Source: Candidatus Poribacteria bacterium
GTDB lineage: Bacteria > Poribacteria > WGA-4E > WGA-3G
DNA length: 64,000 bases
Direction: 5' to 3'
Assembly: GCA_022822085.1 (NCBI GenBank)
Contig: JAJECK010000102.1
Location: forward strand, 19,814-83,813
The notes under the pieces were generated by a model. It was not told the DNA's origin. It ran no database searches and saw only the letters and a program-made list of their open reading frames with translations. Made by a program: the position numbers and the translations under genes. Below, piece by piece: positions 54,607 through 63,829 of the stretch; the first letter of the stretch is position 1; every line of letters starts with the position of its first letter.

Positions 54607-54885
54607 GGTACGTTAAACCTAAACCGCCGGACTGTGCTGTCCCATAAACTTTCCAGTTTGTGCAGTCCCGTACGCTAACTAATACCATTTCTAATTTATA
54701 GTATATCATTCATTCGTAGGTCGGGTTGAGGCACGAAACCCGACATGTATTGACTGTATCTATAATGTCGGGTTTCGTGCCTCAACCCGACCTACGAATG
54801 AATGTCGTAAAAATAATTAGAATTGGTAAAAAAATTTGAACTATGATTGTGTGCAGGTCCTTATGGTTTCCACTATAAGTTAGTA
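54607..54885 (+). repeat. CACTATAA-ending repeat, interrupted by an ATACCATTTCT element
   Basis: Starts GTTAAACCTAAACCGCCGGA, continues CCCATAAACTTTCCAGTTTGTG, and resumes after 54828 with GTGTGCAGGTCCTTATGG and TTTCCACTATAA. The same order, without the insertion, is seen at about 23184-23310. Confidence 0.75.
54682..54828 (+). repeat. Inverted-repeat element, ATACCATTTCT family, with a GTCGGG hairpin core
   Basis: Left end ATACCATTTCTAATT, right end AATTAGAATTGGTA. The core is a long hairpin: GTAGGTCGGGTTGAG pairs with CTCAACCCGACCTAC. Same type as 9491-9646. The rest of 54398-55074 holds the elements at 54446 and 54607 and a promoter-hairpin unit, and no clear gene. Confidence 0.85.
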
Positions 54886-54926
54886 AATCGACAATTGAAT
54901 GCCTCTGGAATCCACCACAATTAGGT

Positions 54927-55022
54927 TTGATTCTTTCTAAAAAATATGGTATGATTACACCATAATTTGTAAAACTGAGAGGTTAAGAGGACCCTCCCAG
55001 TTTTACATTAAGGAGATAACAA
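54927..55022 (+). promoter_or_regulatory. Promoter and 5'-leader hairpin ahead of a start-less reading frame
   Basis: TTGATT at 54927-54932, a 17-base spacer and TATGAT at 54950-54955. About 13 bases later, GTAAAACTGAGAGG and CCCTCCCAGTTTTAC form a stem with a single mismatch (54968-55007), and AAGGAGATAAC follows at once. The arrangement resembles a leader that hides or exposes a ribosome site. Confidence 0.5.
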
Positions 55023-55074
55023 TCTATAAACCGATATACAAAAATACCCCTATCCAAGAGCAAGACCTGCTTTT

Positions 55075-55452
55075 GTGGGTGGATATTTAGAAATCAGCAA
55101 GCATACGTATGACTCTGATTCCGGGTATATGTCGTTTGACTACTATGTGAGCGCGTCTCATTGTGGCGAAGAAGCCGATGGTGATGTCTCCGTGATAACT
55201 GAGTATAAAGCTCCTTTTCCTGATTTACCGCTGACAGAAAATAAAGATGGGCCAACTCATGAGAAACCAATAAAACCTGAGGATGGGGAAAGGATTTTTT
55301 CTGACCCAGGATCTCATGGCACAACGCTGGGTGGTGGGCGTCCGGGAGATCCTTACGACGGTCAAGCATACGCCCGGCTCATAGTAGACGGTAGAGGTGG
55401 CATTGACAATTATCTTCTGAAAAATAAAATATCAAATTGCATACATCCATAA
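55075..55452 (+). CDS. Small protein of uncertain start, unknown
   Basis: The frame is open from 55030 to 55452 and the first usual start in it is GTG 55075, although the ribosome site AAGGAGATAAC is more than 50 bases upstream. The frame from 55036 (ATA) reads IQKYPYPRARPAFVGGYLEI, which would be contiguous with the ribosome site if ATA were a start. The product is polar, rich in Asp and Gly, with the blocks DSDSGYMSFDYYVS and GTTLGGGRPGDPYDGQAYAR; there is no export signal. It may be a decayed gene or one with an unusual start. Family unknown. Confidence 0.4.
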   Translation: MGGYLEISKHTYDSDSGYMSFDYYVSASHCGEEADGDVSVITEYKAPFPDLPLTENKDGPTHEKPIKPEDGERIFSDPGSHGTTLGGGRPGDPYDGQAYARLIVDGRGGIDNYLLKNKISNCIHP

Positions 55453-55469
55453 GGTATTCAACTTTCTTT

Positions 55470-55492
55470 GGAAGGGACGCGAAGTCCCTTCC
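55470..55492 (+). repeat. Perfect hairpin between two genes
   Basis: GGAAGGGAC, loop GCGAA, then GTCCCTTCC. It lies 17 bases after the previous stop and 27 bases before the ATG of the next gene; no T-run follows in either direction. Confidence 0.6.
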
Positions 55493-55518
55493 ATCATAAA
55501 AAATAAAGGAGTGTTGTC

Positions 55519-56658
55519 ATGCGAGTCATGGTATTTACCGTCTGCTTGATTCTGCTGCTTGCCACTGTTTCAACCGCAAAGATACTTGTCGCATCCTATG
55601 TAGCAAAAGGTGTTAAAGACCTCGTCGTGATGGAGGATGATGGCACGGGAATAAAAACGATACTCACTGGTGACCGATACCTTTCTGCTGCACGCTGGTC
55701 CCCCGATGGCAAACAAATTGTTTTTCATAGATTCGCGAAACCGGGTGATTGGCAATCGCTACAGGTTGTTGTCATAAACTCAGATGGCACGAATGAACGT
55801 CTTTTAACACAAACAAAAGGGGCAAGTGATAGAGACCCCATATTTTCTCCGGATGGTAAGTCTGTTCTGTTTGCCAGACTTATGAGAGCAAATAACGAGA
55901 GAAATGTCTGTATACTGGACTTAGAGAGTGGAAACATAAAAAAAATAACGGATTTCAGTGTAGCCTTTCCCGACTGGTCACCCGATGGTAAGCAGATTGT
56001 TTATTCTAATATTTCTATTTTGGGAAAGGGTGGAAAAAGTCTTTGGGTCATGGATGCTGATGGTAGACATCCCCGCGAATTGTTACCAAAACTCCCCCAG
56101 GGAGAAGTATTGATTGACCGGGGAGCGTATGCCCGATGGTCTCCAAACGGAAAACAGGTCGTATTTGATCATTATGAAGCAAAATTTAATCCAAATGAAG
56201 GTTTCATTCCACAAGCAAATCTTTATGTTATCTATGATTTCCGCACACGGAAAACGGAGCAGCTGCGGATACCGAAGACATATTTCCCAAGCGCACTTGA
56301 CTGGATGGATAATGGCAAATCCATTCTATTCAGTGCAAGAGAAGTAGAATTGAATGCCCCGGTAGAGGGCGTAGTGTTTCCGTATCATATCTATAAATAT
56401 GATATAGGTACAAAACGCATTACACGGATATCAGAACAAACTTGGTTGAACCCCTCGTTGGATTGGATCAGTGATGACGTGTTTCCGGTTTCACCAAAAG
56501 GCAAGAAACAGACACGATGGGGCGCACTAAAGTCAGTCTTACCCACATTTCGTGAAGTATCAAAAATAATCATTGCGAACGCGCAAACAGTAGGAATGTT
56601 TAGAAGTGTACTGAAATTGCAGGATTCTTCTAAAAATTACTCAATTTATCCAAAATAA
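55519..56658 (+). CDS. TolB-like beta-propeller protein, exported
   Basis: 379 residues. Signal peptide (VFTVCLILLLATVSTAK), then PD40-type beta-propeller repeats: RWSPDGKQIVFHR, IFSPDGKSVLFAR, DWSPDGKQIVYSN, RWSPNGKQVVFDH and DWMDNGKSILFSA. The C-terminal approximately 60 residues are different, starting DVFPVSPKGKKQTRWGALK. The propeller acts as a binding platform in TolB and related proteins; no partner is visible. Start 55519 follows AAAGGAG. Confidence 0.85.
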   Translation: MRVMVFTVCLILLLATVSTAKILVASYVAKGVKDLVVMEDDGTGIKTILTGDRYLSAARWSPDGKQIVFHRFAKPGDWQSLQVVVINSDGTNERLLTQTKGASDRDPIFSPDGKSVLFARLMRANNERNVCILDLESGNIKKITDFSVAFPDWSPDGKQIVYSNISILGKGGKSLWVMDADGRHPRELLPKLPQGEVLIDRGAYARWSPNGKQVVFDHYEAKFNPNEGFIPQANLYVIYDFRTRKTEQLRIPKTYFPSALDWMDNGKSILFSAREVELNAPVEGVVFPYHIYKYDIGTKRITRISEQTWLNPSLDWISDDVFPVSPKGKKQTRWGALKSVLPTFREVSKIIIANAQTVGMFRSVLKLQDSSKNYSIYPK

Positions 56659-56764
56659 TGGAAATATGGAAAAAATTGTGTTAGTCCTATCAAATCTATA
56701 GTAATTATCCTAACCATAGGCAGAAAAATTCCAGATGATTTACTTTATACATAGAGTTTAACTT

Positions 56765-57559
56765 ATGTCAACACAAGAAACCAATGTTCCAGAGGGTTCC
56801 ATTATCCGAGATGATGGGAGAAAACCGAATGAGTTACGACCCGTTACAATACAACGCAATTATACAATACACGCAGAAGGATCCGTATTAATATCTACAG
56901 GAAATACTAAAGTTATCTGCACAGCATCAGTGGATGATCGACAACCGCGCTTTATGCGAGACCAAAATATCCAAGGAAGAGGGTGGGTTACAGCAGAATA
57001 TTCAATGTTACCACGTTCCACTTCCGAACGCATGCAGCGGGAAGCAACACAAGGACGACTTGGGGGAAGAACACAGGAGATACAACGACTTATCGGAAGG
57101 GCTCTACGCGCAGCTGTTGATCTTGATACTTTAGGTGAAAGAACAATCTGGATTGATTGTGATGTCATACAAGCAGATGGTGGGACCCGCACAGCTGCCA
57201 TAACAGGAGCTTATGTGGCTCTCTGGGATGCTTGCAAGACCTTGCAAGATGAGAAGATTATTGAAGAATTGCCTATCGTTGAAAATATTGCCGCAACGAG
57301 TGTCGGTATTATTGATGGAACTCCAATGTTGGATCTCTGTTATACTGAAGACTCCTCTGCAGATGTGGACATGAATGTTGTCATGACAGGGAGCGGGAAG
57401 TTTATTGAGATACAAGGCACTGCCGAACATAACCCGTTTACTCGTGAAGACTCTGATGAATTGCTTGACCTTGCAATAAATGGAATTCAAGAACTTGTCC
57501 GCCTACAAAATAAAATTATGCTTGAGAACCTTGATGAAGTTAGTACTAGCAACCCGTAA
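56765..57559 (+). CDS. rph: Ribonuclease PH
   Basis: 264 residues. Family blocks: [59 protein letters not shown] and [20 protein letters not shown]. RNase PH trims tRNA 3' ends with inorganic phosphate. The protein is slightly longer than typical (about 240) because of a short N-terminal extension and C-terminal helix. Its end overlaps the start of the next gene by 26 bases, the usual rph-rdgB arrangement. Confidence 0.95.
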   Translation: MSTQETNVPEGSIIRDDGRKPNELRPVTIQRNYTIHAEGSVLISTGNTKVICTASVDDRQPRFMRDQNIQGRGWVTAEYSMLPRSTSERMQREATQGRLGGRTQEIQRLIGRALRAAVDLDTLGERTIWIDCDVIQADGGTRTAAITGAYVALWDACKTLQDEKIIEELPIVENIAATSVGIIDGTPMLDLCYTEDSSADVDMNVVMTGSGKFIEIQGTAEHNPFTREDSDELLDLAINGIQELVRLQNKIMLENLDEVSTSNP

Positions 57560-58124
57560 TCTTGGCAAAGTCAAAGAGTTGACAACGATGCTCGACACAG
57601 CTAACAAGCATCAGAATATTCAGATCCTATCGCTCCAGGATTTTCCTGATGCTCCCGAAGTGATTGAAGATAGAGATACTTACCAAGAAAATGCAGCGAA
57701 AAAAGCGACGGTGATTGCAGATTGGACAGGACACCGCACTCTTGCTGATGATGCAGGATTGGAAGTTGACGCACTTGACGGTGCACCCGGTGTTCATTCA
57801 AAACGATGGGCAGGTGAAGATGCTACCGATGCTATACGTATTCAGAAGTTGCTTGAAGCAATAGAAGGAGCAGCGAGTCGAAAGGCACGTTTTGTCGCAG
57901 CAATAGCAATTGCTGAACCGAATGATAGCAAGAGCGTTAAAATTGTTGTCGGTAAATGTGAAGGACATATAACACAGACACCAGCAGGGGAAAGCGGATT
58001 CGGTTACGATCCAATTTTTGTGCCAAACGGGTATGAGAAAACCTTTGCAGAATTAGGTGAAACTATCAAGAACCGAATCAGTCATAGAGGAGAGGCATTG
58101 CGTTTAGCTCTTGAATTATTATGA
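57534..58124 (+). CDS. rdgB: XTP/dITP diphosphatase (RdgB/HAM1)
   Basis: 196 residues. Start [16 protein letters not shown], substrate-binding [20 protein letters not shown], the metal-binding [20 protein letters not shown] and [12 protein letters not shown] near the C-terminus. It hydrolyses non-canonical purine nucleotides such as ITP and XTP to prevent their insertion in DNA. Overlaps rph by 26 bases; I take ATG 57534 because it matches the family start. Confidence 0.94.
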   Translation: MKLVLATRNLGKVKELTTMLDTANKHQNIQILSLQDFPDAPEVIEDRDTYQENAAKKATVIADWTGHRTLADDAGLEVDALDGAPGVHSKRWAGEDATDAIRIQKLLEAIEGAASRKARFVAAIAIAEPNDSKSVKIVVGKCEGHITQTPAGESGFGYDPIFVPNGYEKTFAELGETIKNRISHRGEALRLALELL

Positions 58125-58202
58125 CTATTCTCTAAAGCACTAATAACGTAAATAAGAAATATTGAAAGAATACATATTAAGGTATTATAGAAAGGAATTT
58201 AA

Positions 58203-58760
58203 ATGGCAGCATTAAACGACTTACGAAACGGATTAGTCATACGACTTGATGATATTGTCTACACTGTAGTAGACTGTGAACACGTTAAGCCCGGAAAAGG
58301 AGGGGCATTTGCGCGAACAAAAATAAAACGAGTCAAAGATGGGGCAGTACTTGACCGCACTTTTCGTGCAAGTGAATCAATTGAAACAGTCCGACTCACC
58401 GACCAAGAGATGCAGTTCCTCTATAGTGAAGGGAAGATGTTATGGTTCATGGACAACGAAACTTTTGAGCAGCATCAACTTTCAGAATCAATGCTCGGAG
58501 ACAGCGTAAAGTATTTAAAAGAGGGTGAAAATGTTATCGTCAAAATGGACGGAGCAACACCACTTGCTGTAGAGTTACCAACCTTCGTTGAACTCCAAAT
58601 TGTTGAAACTGATCCAGGGTTGCGGGGAGATACCGTGAGTGGTGGAACAAAACCTGCAAAATTAGAGACAGGGGCTGTCGTCAATGTCCCGCTCTTTGTA
58701 AAGAATGAAACAACTATAAAGGTAGACACGCGGACAGGAAAATACGTTGAAAGGGTTTAA
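58203..58760 (+). CDS. efp: Elongation factor P
   Basis: 185 residues, three-domain beta-rich fold. The N-terminal KOW-like domain has the loop KPGKGGAF with Lys32 at the position that is often modified and reaches the peptidyl-transferase centre. The middle domain includes SIETVRLTDQEMQFLYSEG, and the C-terminal has PGLRGDTVSGGTKPAKLETG and KVDTRTGKYVERV. EF-P prevents stalling at proline stretches. It precedes accB by 3 bases, a common order. A weak promoter-like TTGAAA lies at 58162. Confidence 0.95.
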   Translation: MAALNDLRNGLVIRLDDIVYTVVDCEHVKPGKGGAFARTKIKRVKDGAVLDRTFRASESIETVRLTDQEMQFLYSEGKMLWFMDNETFEQHQLSESMLGDSVKYLKEGENVIVKMDGATPLAVELPTFVELQIVETDPGLRGDTVSGGTKPAKLETGAVVNVPLFVKNETTIKVDTRTGKYVERV

Positions 58761-58763
58761 AAT

Positions 58764-59252
58764 ATGAACAAAAACGATAAAAGTAAAGACAAGGATTCCA
58801 CTGCAGATCCTGAAGTTAACTCTGATCCTCTCTTTGAACGTCTTGAGCAGCTGATTTCTATCGCAGAACAGGCAGATTTAGCAACGGCGCGTGTACGTGA
58901 CGGAGAGATAGAAATAGAGATTTCACGCACAACCACCGTTCAACAGCTGACAACCACACCCGCATTAACAGGTACTCCTGCACAAACACTTGTTACAGAA
59001 AGCGAATCCGGAGATGATATAATTCGTTCACCAATGCCAGCACGTTTTTATCGCTCACCCGCACCCGATGAACCCCCATTTATTGAAGTCGGTGATTCAG
59101 TGGCGGCAGGTGTATCTATCGCTACTTTGGAAGTCATGAAAACATATAACGATGTTGAAGCACCTTTCGATTGTGAAATCCTTGAAATCTTTATTGAGGA
59201 TGGAGAAGCAGTCGAATATAATCAACCCCTCTTCCGTGTGAGGCAAAACTAA
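58764..59252 (+). CDS. accB: Biotin carboxyl carrier protein of acetyl-CoA carboxylase
   Basis: 162 residues. N-terminal dimerisation-type helix (FERLEQLISIAEQADLATAR), a flexible Thr/Pro/Ala linker, and the biotinyl domain from about 87 to 160. The biotin Lys is K126 in LEVMKTYND, where the usual EAMK is EVMK. It carries biotin between the carboxylase and transferase steps of malonyl-CoA formation. It is separated from accC by 4 bases. Confidence 0.93.
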   Translation: MNKNDKSKDKDSTADPEVNSDPLFERLEQLISIAEQADLATARVRDGEIEIEISRTTTVQQLTTTPALTGTPAQTLVTESESGDDIIRSPMPARFYRSPAPDEPPFIEVGDSVAAGVSIATLEVMKTYNDVEAPFDCEILEIFIEDGEAVEYNQPLFRVRQN

Positions 59253-59256
59253 GACT

Positions 59257-60615
59257 ATGTTTCAAAAAATACTTATTGCCAACCGAGGTGAAATCGCTAT
59301 TCGGGTTATTCGTGCCTGTAAAGACATGGATATAAAGACTGTCGCAGTGTATTCTACAGCAGATAAAGATGCACTCCACGTAGATTATGCGGATGAGGCA
59401 TACTGTATCGGGCCGCCCCCCTCCGCAGAAAGTTACTTAAAATATGCAAATATCACAGCAGTCGCAGATTTTGCTAATGTTGATGCAATACATCCAGGGG
59501 CAGGTTTCCTTGCAGAAGATGCACAATTCGCAGAGATATGTGAAGCACATCAGATTAAATTCATCGGACCTTCCATAGAGGATCTAATGACTATGGGGGA
59601 CAAGGTGCGTGCACTTGAGACCGTCGCGAAAGCTGGATTGAAACTCGTACCAGGAAGCCAAAACAGGAAACGAAAAAAGGATAAAAAAGCAACAGTTGAA
59701 ACGCCAGAAGAAGCTGCTGAACTTGCAGAAAAAATCGGGTACCCTGTTGGAATCAAGGCATCAGCAGGTGGGGGTGGTCGCGGTATTCGTATCGCATACA
59801 ATCGTCCCAGTCTGTTCAATCTTTTTCACACCGCAAAGGCAGAAAGCGAAGCTGCATTTGGAAACGGTGATGTCTATATTGAGAAATGGATTGAAGACGC
59901 ACGACATATCGAAGTTCAAGTTTTAGGGGATGCTCATGGGAATGTTGTGCACTTCGGAGAACGTGAATGTTCAATCCAACGAAAACAGCAAAAACTCCTT
60001 GAAGAAGCTCCTGCGGCGTCAATATCCGCTAAAGTACGAAGTGAAATTTGTAAAGCAGCTGTTAAAGCAGCCAAATCAATCGGATATACAAATGCAGGGA
60101 CAATAGAGTTCGTTGTTGATAAAAACGAAAACTTCTATTTCCTTGAAATGAATACGCGTATTCAAGTTGAACATACCATCACAGAAAGTATTACCGGTGT
60201 TGACTTGATTAAAGAACAGATAAGATTGGCGATGGGTGAGGAAATGGGGTACAGCCAGTCTGAAATTCACATCAAAGGACACGCAATTGAATGCCGAATC
60301 AATGCAGAAGATCCCGCCAACCAATTCATGCCTTCCCCAGGTTTGGTAACAGACTATCAACCCCCAGGTGGTATCGGTATTCGTGTGGATGGGTATATCT
60401 ATAACGGTTATACAGTGCCACCACACTATGATTCATTGGTGGCAAAGTTAATCGCAATAGGGAGTAATCGCAACGAAGCGATTTCCCGTATGAAACGCGC
60501 ACTTTCAGAATTCAAAATTGAAGGCATAAAGACCACTATACCGCTCCATCAAAATATCCTGAATGACGAACGATTTTTGAACCGTAATATCTTTACCAAC
60601 TTCCTAAAAACATGA
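59257..60615 (+). CDS. accC: Biotin carboxylase of acetyl-CoA carboxylase
   Basis: 452 residues, close to the usual 450. MFQKILIANRGEIAIRVIRA opens the N-terminal domain; the ATP-grasp domain has the glycine-rich loop ASAGGGGRGIRIA and the EMNTRIQVEH block, and RINAEDP and FMPSPG follow. A short charged insertion (NRKRKKDKKATVE, about 129-141) precedes the ATP-grasp domain. It carboxylates the biotin of AccB using ATP and bicarbonate. Its stop overlaps the next start by 4 bases. Confidence 0.95.
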   Translation: MFQKILIANRGEIAIRVIRACKDMDIKTVAVYSTADKDALHVDYADEAYCIGPPPSAESYLKYANITAVADFANVDAIHPGAGFLAEDAQFAEICEAHQIKFIGPSIEDLMTMGDKVRALETVAKAGLKLVPGSQNRKRKKDKKATVETPEEAAELAEKIGYPVGIKASAGGGGRGIRIAYNRPSLFNLFHTAKAESEAAFGNGDVYIEKWIEDARHIEVQVLGDAHGNVVHFGERECSIQRKQQKLLEEAPAASISAKVRSEICKAAVKAAKSIGYTNAGTIEFVVDKNENFYFLEMNTRIQVEHTITESITGVDLIKEQIRLAMGEEMGYSQSEIHIKGHAIECRINAEDPANQFMPSPGLVTDYQPPGGIGIRVDGYIYNGYTVPPHYDSLVAKLIAIGSNRNEAISRMKRALSEFKIEGIKTTIPLHQNILNDERFLNRNIFTNFLKT

Positions 60616-62321
60616 AAACTTGTATAGATGCCACATCGGGAAAGAGACACAGCCCTATCTCAATTCTTTGCCTGGTGGTATTCTTATCTGTAACCTTATT
60701 TGCTCATGCACAGTCACCTACTTTCGTTGATGTAACTCACGAAGCAGGTATCCGTTTCCAGCACTCAATTGGTTCACGTTCCAGCCTTCTCCCTGAAGAT
60801 ATGGGGTCCGGGGCAGGTTTCGCAGATATTGATAACGATGGAGATCTGGATCTCTATGTTGTTAATATTCCCGGTGCCTTAAAAGATATTTCCTCTAAGA
60901 AAAAGAAAGACTTACCTACAAATGTGCTTTATAGAAATAATGGAGATGGAACTTTCACAGACATCACTGAATCTGCAAATGTCGGGGACACAGGGTACGG
61001 GATGGGGTGTGTCTTTGCAGATTATAATGGTGATGGCAACTTAGACCTATATGTAACAAACTACGGTGAAAATGTGCTCTACCGGAATAATGGGGATAGC
61101 ACATTTACCGATGTAACACAAACTGCTGGCGTAGGTTGTTCACTATGGAGCACAGGGGCTGCCTTCGCAGATTATGATGGCGACAACGACCTTGACCTAT
61201 ATGTATGCAACTACGTCGTATATGATTTGCAAAAGTTGGAAGAGATGAAAGCAGAATCTAAACAGTCTGGGAAACCTGTACCGAGTGCTCTTAATCCGCA
61301 TGTGTTCGAACCACAGGAAAATATATTTTATCAAAACAACGGAGATGGCACTTTTACTGATGTGACTACTGAAACAGGAGTCGCTGCAACCGGTGGGAGA
61401 AGCCTCCAAGCTATCTTTAGTGACTTTGACAATGACAACGATATGGACCTGTACGTCGCAAATGATACATCTGAGAACCATGCCTTTCGCAACGAGGGAG
61501 ACGGTAATTTCACTGATGTCAGTGCTGAGTCCTGGGCTGCTGATTTTCGCGGTTCTATGGGATTGACTGCAGGAGATGTTGATGCTGATGGTGATATTGA
61601 CCTATTTATCAGTCATTGGGTGGATGAAGAAAACGCATTATACAGAAATCTGTTGAATGAGGACAATAACCCTAAACGAATCCGATTTGTAGATGAATCC
61701 TACACCTCCATGCTTGCTGAAGTGAGTATAAAACAGATTGGATGGGGAACTTCCCTTTTCGATTACGATAACGATGGCGATTTAGATATATTTGTTGTAA
61801 ACGGAAGCACTTTCCAGAAATTAGACCAACCTGAAGTGCTTATTCCGCAACAAGATCAACTGTTCCAAAACAATGGTAATGGTGTATTTAGACATGTAAG
61901 TAAAAGCACAGGCATTTCCATACTTCCAGAACGTGTAAGTCGGGGCGCAACATTTGGTGATTATGATAGCGATGGTGATGTAGACATTTTCATCGTCAAC
62001 AATTATGCGAAACCAACTTTACTTCAGAACAAATCAGATACTTTCAAGAATAGTAATAATTGGTTGCATGTGAAGTTGACTGGCACTAACGAAAACCGAT
62101 ATGCTGTTGGTGCTAAAATTCAACTTACAACTACAGATGCTACACAGATACGAGAAATATATGCCGGTGAAAGTTATATGTCATCTAATAGTTATATTAC
62201 TGAATTTGGAATCGGGAAATCAACCCAGATTATTATGCTGAAGGTTATCTGGTCAAACGGAAAAACTCAGACACTAAAAAATATATCGGCTAACCAATTA
62301 ATACAGATTACCCAACAATAA
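60612..62321 (+). CDS. CRTAC1/UnbV-type FG-GAP repeat protein, exported
   Basis: 569 residues. Signal peptide (ISILCLVVFLSVTLFAHA), then about seven FG-GAP/VCBS repeats, each with a Ca2+-binding-type DxDxDG loop: DIDNDGDLDLYVVN, DYNGDGNLDLYVTN, DYDGDNDLDLYVCN, DFDNDNDMDLYVAN, DVDADGDIDLFISH, DYDNDGDLDIFVVN and DYDSDGDVDIFIVN. The C-terminal ASPIC/UnbV domain (NNWLHVKLTGTNENRYAVGA) completes the family pattern. A secreted adhesion or binding role is assumed. It overlaps accC by 4 bases, an unusual partner for a carboxylase operon. Confidence 0.9.
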   Translation: MKTCIDATSGKRHSPISILCLVVFLSVTLFAHAQSPTFVDVTHEAGIRFQHSIGSRSSLLPEDMGSGAGFADIDNDGDLDLYVVNIPGALKDISSKKKKDLPTNVLYRNNGDGTFTDITESANVGDTGYGMGCVFADYNGDGNLDLYVTNYGENVLYRNNGDSTFTDVTQTAGVGCSLWSTGAAFADYDGDNDLDLYVCNYVVYDLQKLEEMKAESKQSGKPVPSALNPHVFEPQENIFYQNNGDGTFTDVTTETGVAATGGRSLQAIFSDFDNDNDMDLYVANDTSENHAFRNEGDGNFTDVSAESWAADFRGSMGLTAGDVDADGDIDLFISHWVDEENALYRNLLNEDNNPKRIRFVDESYTSMLAEVSIKQIGWGTSLFDYDNDGDLDIFVVNGSTFQKLDQPEVLIPQQDQLFQNNGNGVFRHVSKSTGISILPERVSRGATFGDYDSDGDVDIFIVNNYAKPTLLQNKSDTFKNSNNWLHVKLTGTNENRYAVGAKIQLTTTDATQIREIYAGESYMSSNSYITEFGIGKSTQIIMLKVIWSNGKTQTLKNISANQLIQITQQ

Positions 62322-62337
62322 ACGATACCACATCAGT

Positions 62338-63747
62338 ATGGACACCTATCCTGATACCTCAGAACAAACACATACATCTTCCGGACCAAAATCTGTTCTA
62401 CTGACAGAGTCAGAAATGTCGCTCTTTGTTGATTATTATCAACTCACTATGGGGCAAGCAGATTACAACAGCGGAAATGATGCTACGATAACTGCAAACT
62501 ACTATGTCCGTAGAATTCCGCAGGGAGAATATCTTGTCGCAGCAGGACTTGAACAGGTTATCCACTACATTCTAAATATTAGTTTCTCGGAGAACATCCT
62601 CGAATGGTTATTACAACGAGGTGAATTAAGCGAAGATTATCTTAAATCGTTGAGAAATTTCAGTTTTGATGGTTCTGTTTATGCTGTCCCTGAAAGCACA
62701 ATCGTTTTCCCTAACGAACCGATTATCAATGTTACCGGTGGGTCCCGTGATGTTCAACTTTTTGAAACTTATCTACTGAGCGTGATGAACTTTCAAACTT
62801 TGATTGCTACGAAAGCCTCACGTATAGTTCGCGCAGCGAAAGGAAAACCTGTCTTTGATTTCGGGGCAAGACGGGCACACGGTAGAGATGCGGGTATCCT
62901 TGCAGCACGGGCATCATACATCGGGGGTGCAAGCGGAACATCGCTTGTGCTTGCCGGACGATATTTCAATATTCCCTATGTCGGCACGATGGCACATAAA
63001 TTCGTTATGGATCGCTCCTCAGAGATAGATGCATTCCGAGATTACACCGATGCTTTTCCACACAATTCGACGCTTCTGATAGATACTTACGATACGATTC
63101 AGGGAGCAAGAAATGCTTGTATTGTTGCGAAAGAGATGGAGGACCGTGGATTGCAGTTAAAAGCAGTCAGGTTAGACAGTGGTGATCTTGAGTCGCTCAG
63201 TAAACAGGTGCGTAGTATTCTTGATGATACAGGACTTGAGTATGTTGAAATTATCGCCAGCCATGACCTCGATGAATACAAGATAGACAAACTTCTTGAG
63301 AATGGAGCACAGATAGACAGTTTCGGTGTTGGCACTCGTTTGGCAACAGGCGCAAACTTTAATTCGCGGACGGGAGAAGGTGGTCCCTCTGCCCTCGGTG
63401 GAGTCTATAAGTCGGTAGAACGCGATGGAATTCCAGTTGAAAAGCAGTCAGTTGATGAACCTGAAAAAGCTACTATTCCCGGTAGAAAACAGATATATCG
63501 TTATACTGATACCGATGGATACTATTGTAAAGACTGTGTAACACTTTGGGATGAACTGGTCCCTGATAGAAAACCACTCTTAATTCCTATTGTCATAGAT
63601 GGAAAATTGGTGTATAATTTCCCAAATCTAAAAGAAATTCAGGAGCAAACTAAGACAGAACTCGCTAAATTACGAGATACGCATCAAGTGTTGTCGGATG
63701 CTACACCTTATCCTGTTGAGATACATCCGAGGTTGAAAATAGAATAG
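62338..63747 (+). CDS. pncB: Nicotinate phosphoribosyltransferase
   Basis: 469 residues. VDYYQLTMGQADYNSG near the start is the NAPRTase opening; FDFGARRAHGRDAGILAARA and IPYVGTMAHKFVM contain the phosphoribosyl-binding and His regions, and RLDSGDLESLSKQVRSILDD and DSFGVGTRLATG follow. It starts the salvage of nicotinate to NAD. It follows the UnbV gene by 16 bases. There is a Cys-containing tail (YYCKDCVTLWDE). Confidence 0.93.
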   Translation: MDTYPDTSEQTHTSSGPKSVLLTESEMSLFVDYYQLTMGQADYNSGNDATITANYYVRRIPQGEYLVAAGLEQVIHYILNISFSENILEWLLQRGELSEDYLKSLRNFSFDGSVYAVPESTIVFPNEPIINVTGGSRDVQLFETYLLSVMNFQTLIATKASRIVRAAKGKPVFDFGARRAHGRDAGILAARASYIGGASGTSLVLAGRYFNIPYVGTMAHKFVMDRSSEIDAFRDYTDAFPHNSTLLIDTYDTIQGARNACIVAKEMEDRGLQLKAVRLDSGDLESLSKQVRSILDDTGLEYVEIIASHDLDEYKIDKLLENGAQIDSFGVGTRLATGANFNSRTGEGGPSALGGVYKSVERDGIPVEKQSVDEPEKATIPGRKQIYRYTDTDGYYCKDCVTLWDELVPDRKPLLIPIVIDGKLVYNFPNLKEIQEQTKTELAKLRDTHQVLSDATPYPVEIHPRLKIE

Positions 63748-63829
63748 TAACGAAAACACGGACATTCCCTTTAACAATCTTACCCGTGATCAGGGACCTG
63801 CCTGCTCTGATAATGCCAGGGAGGAAATT

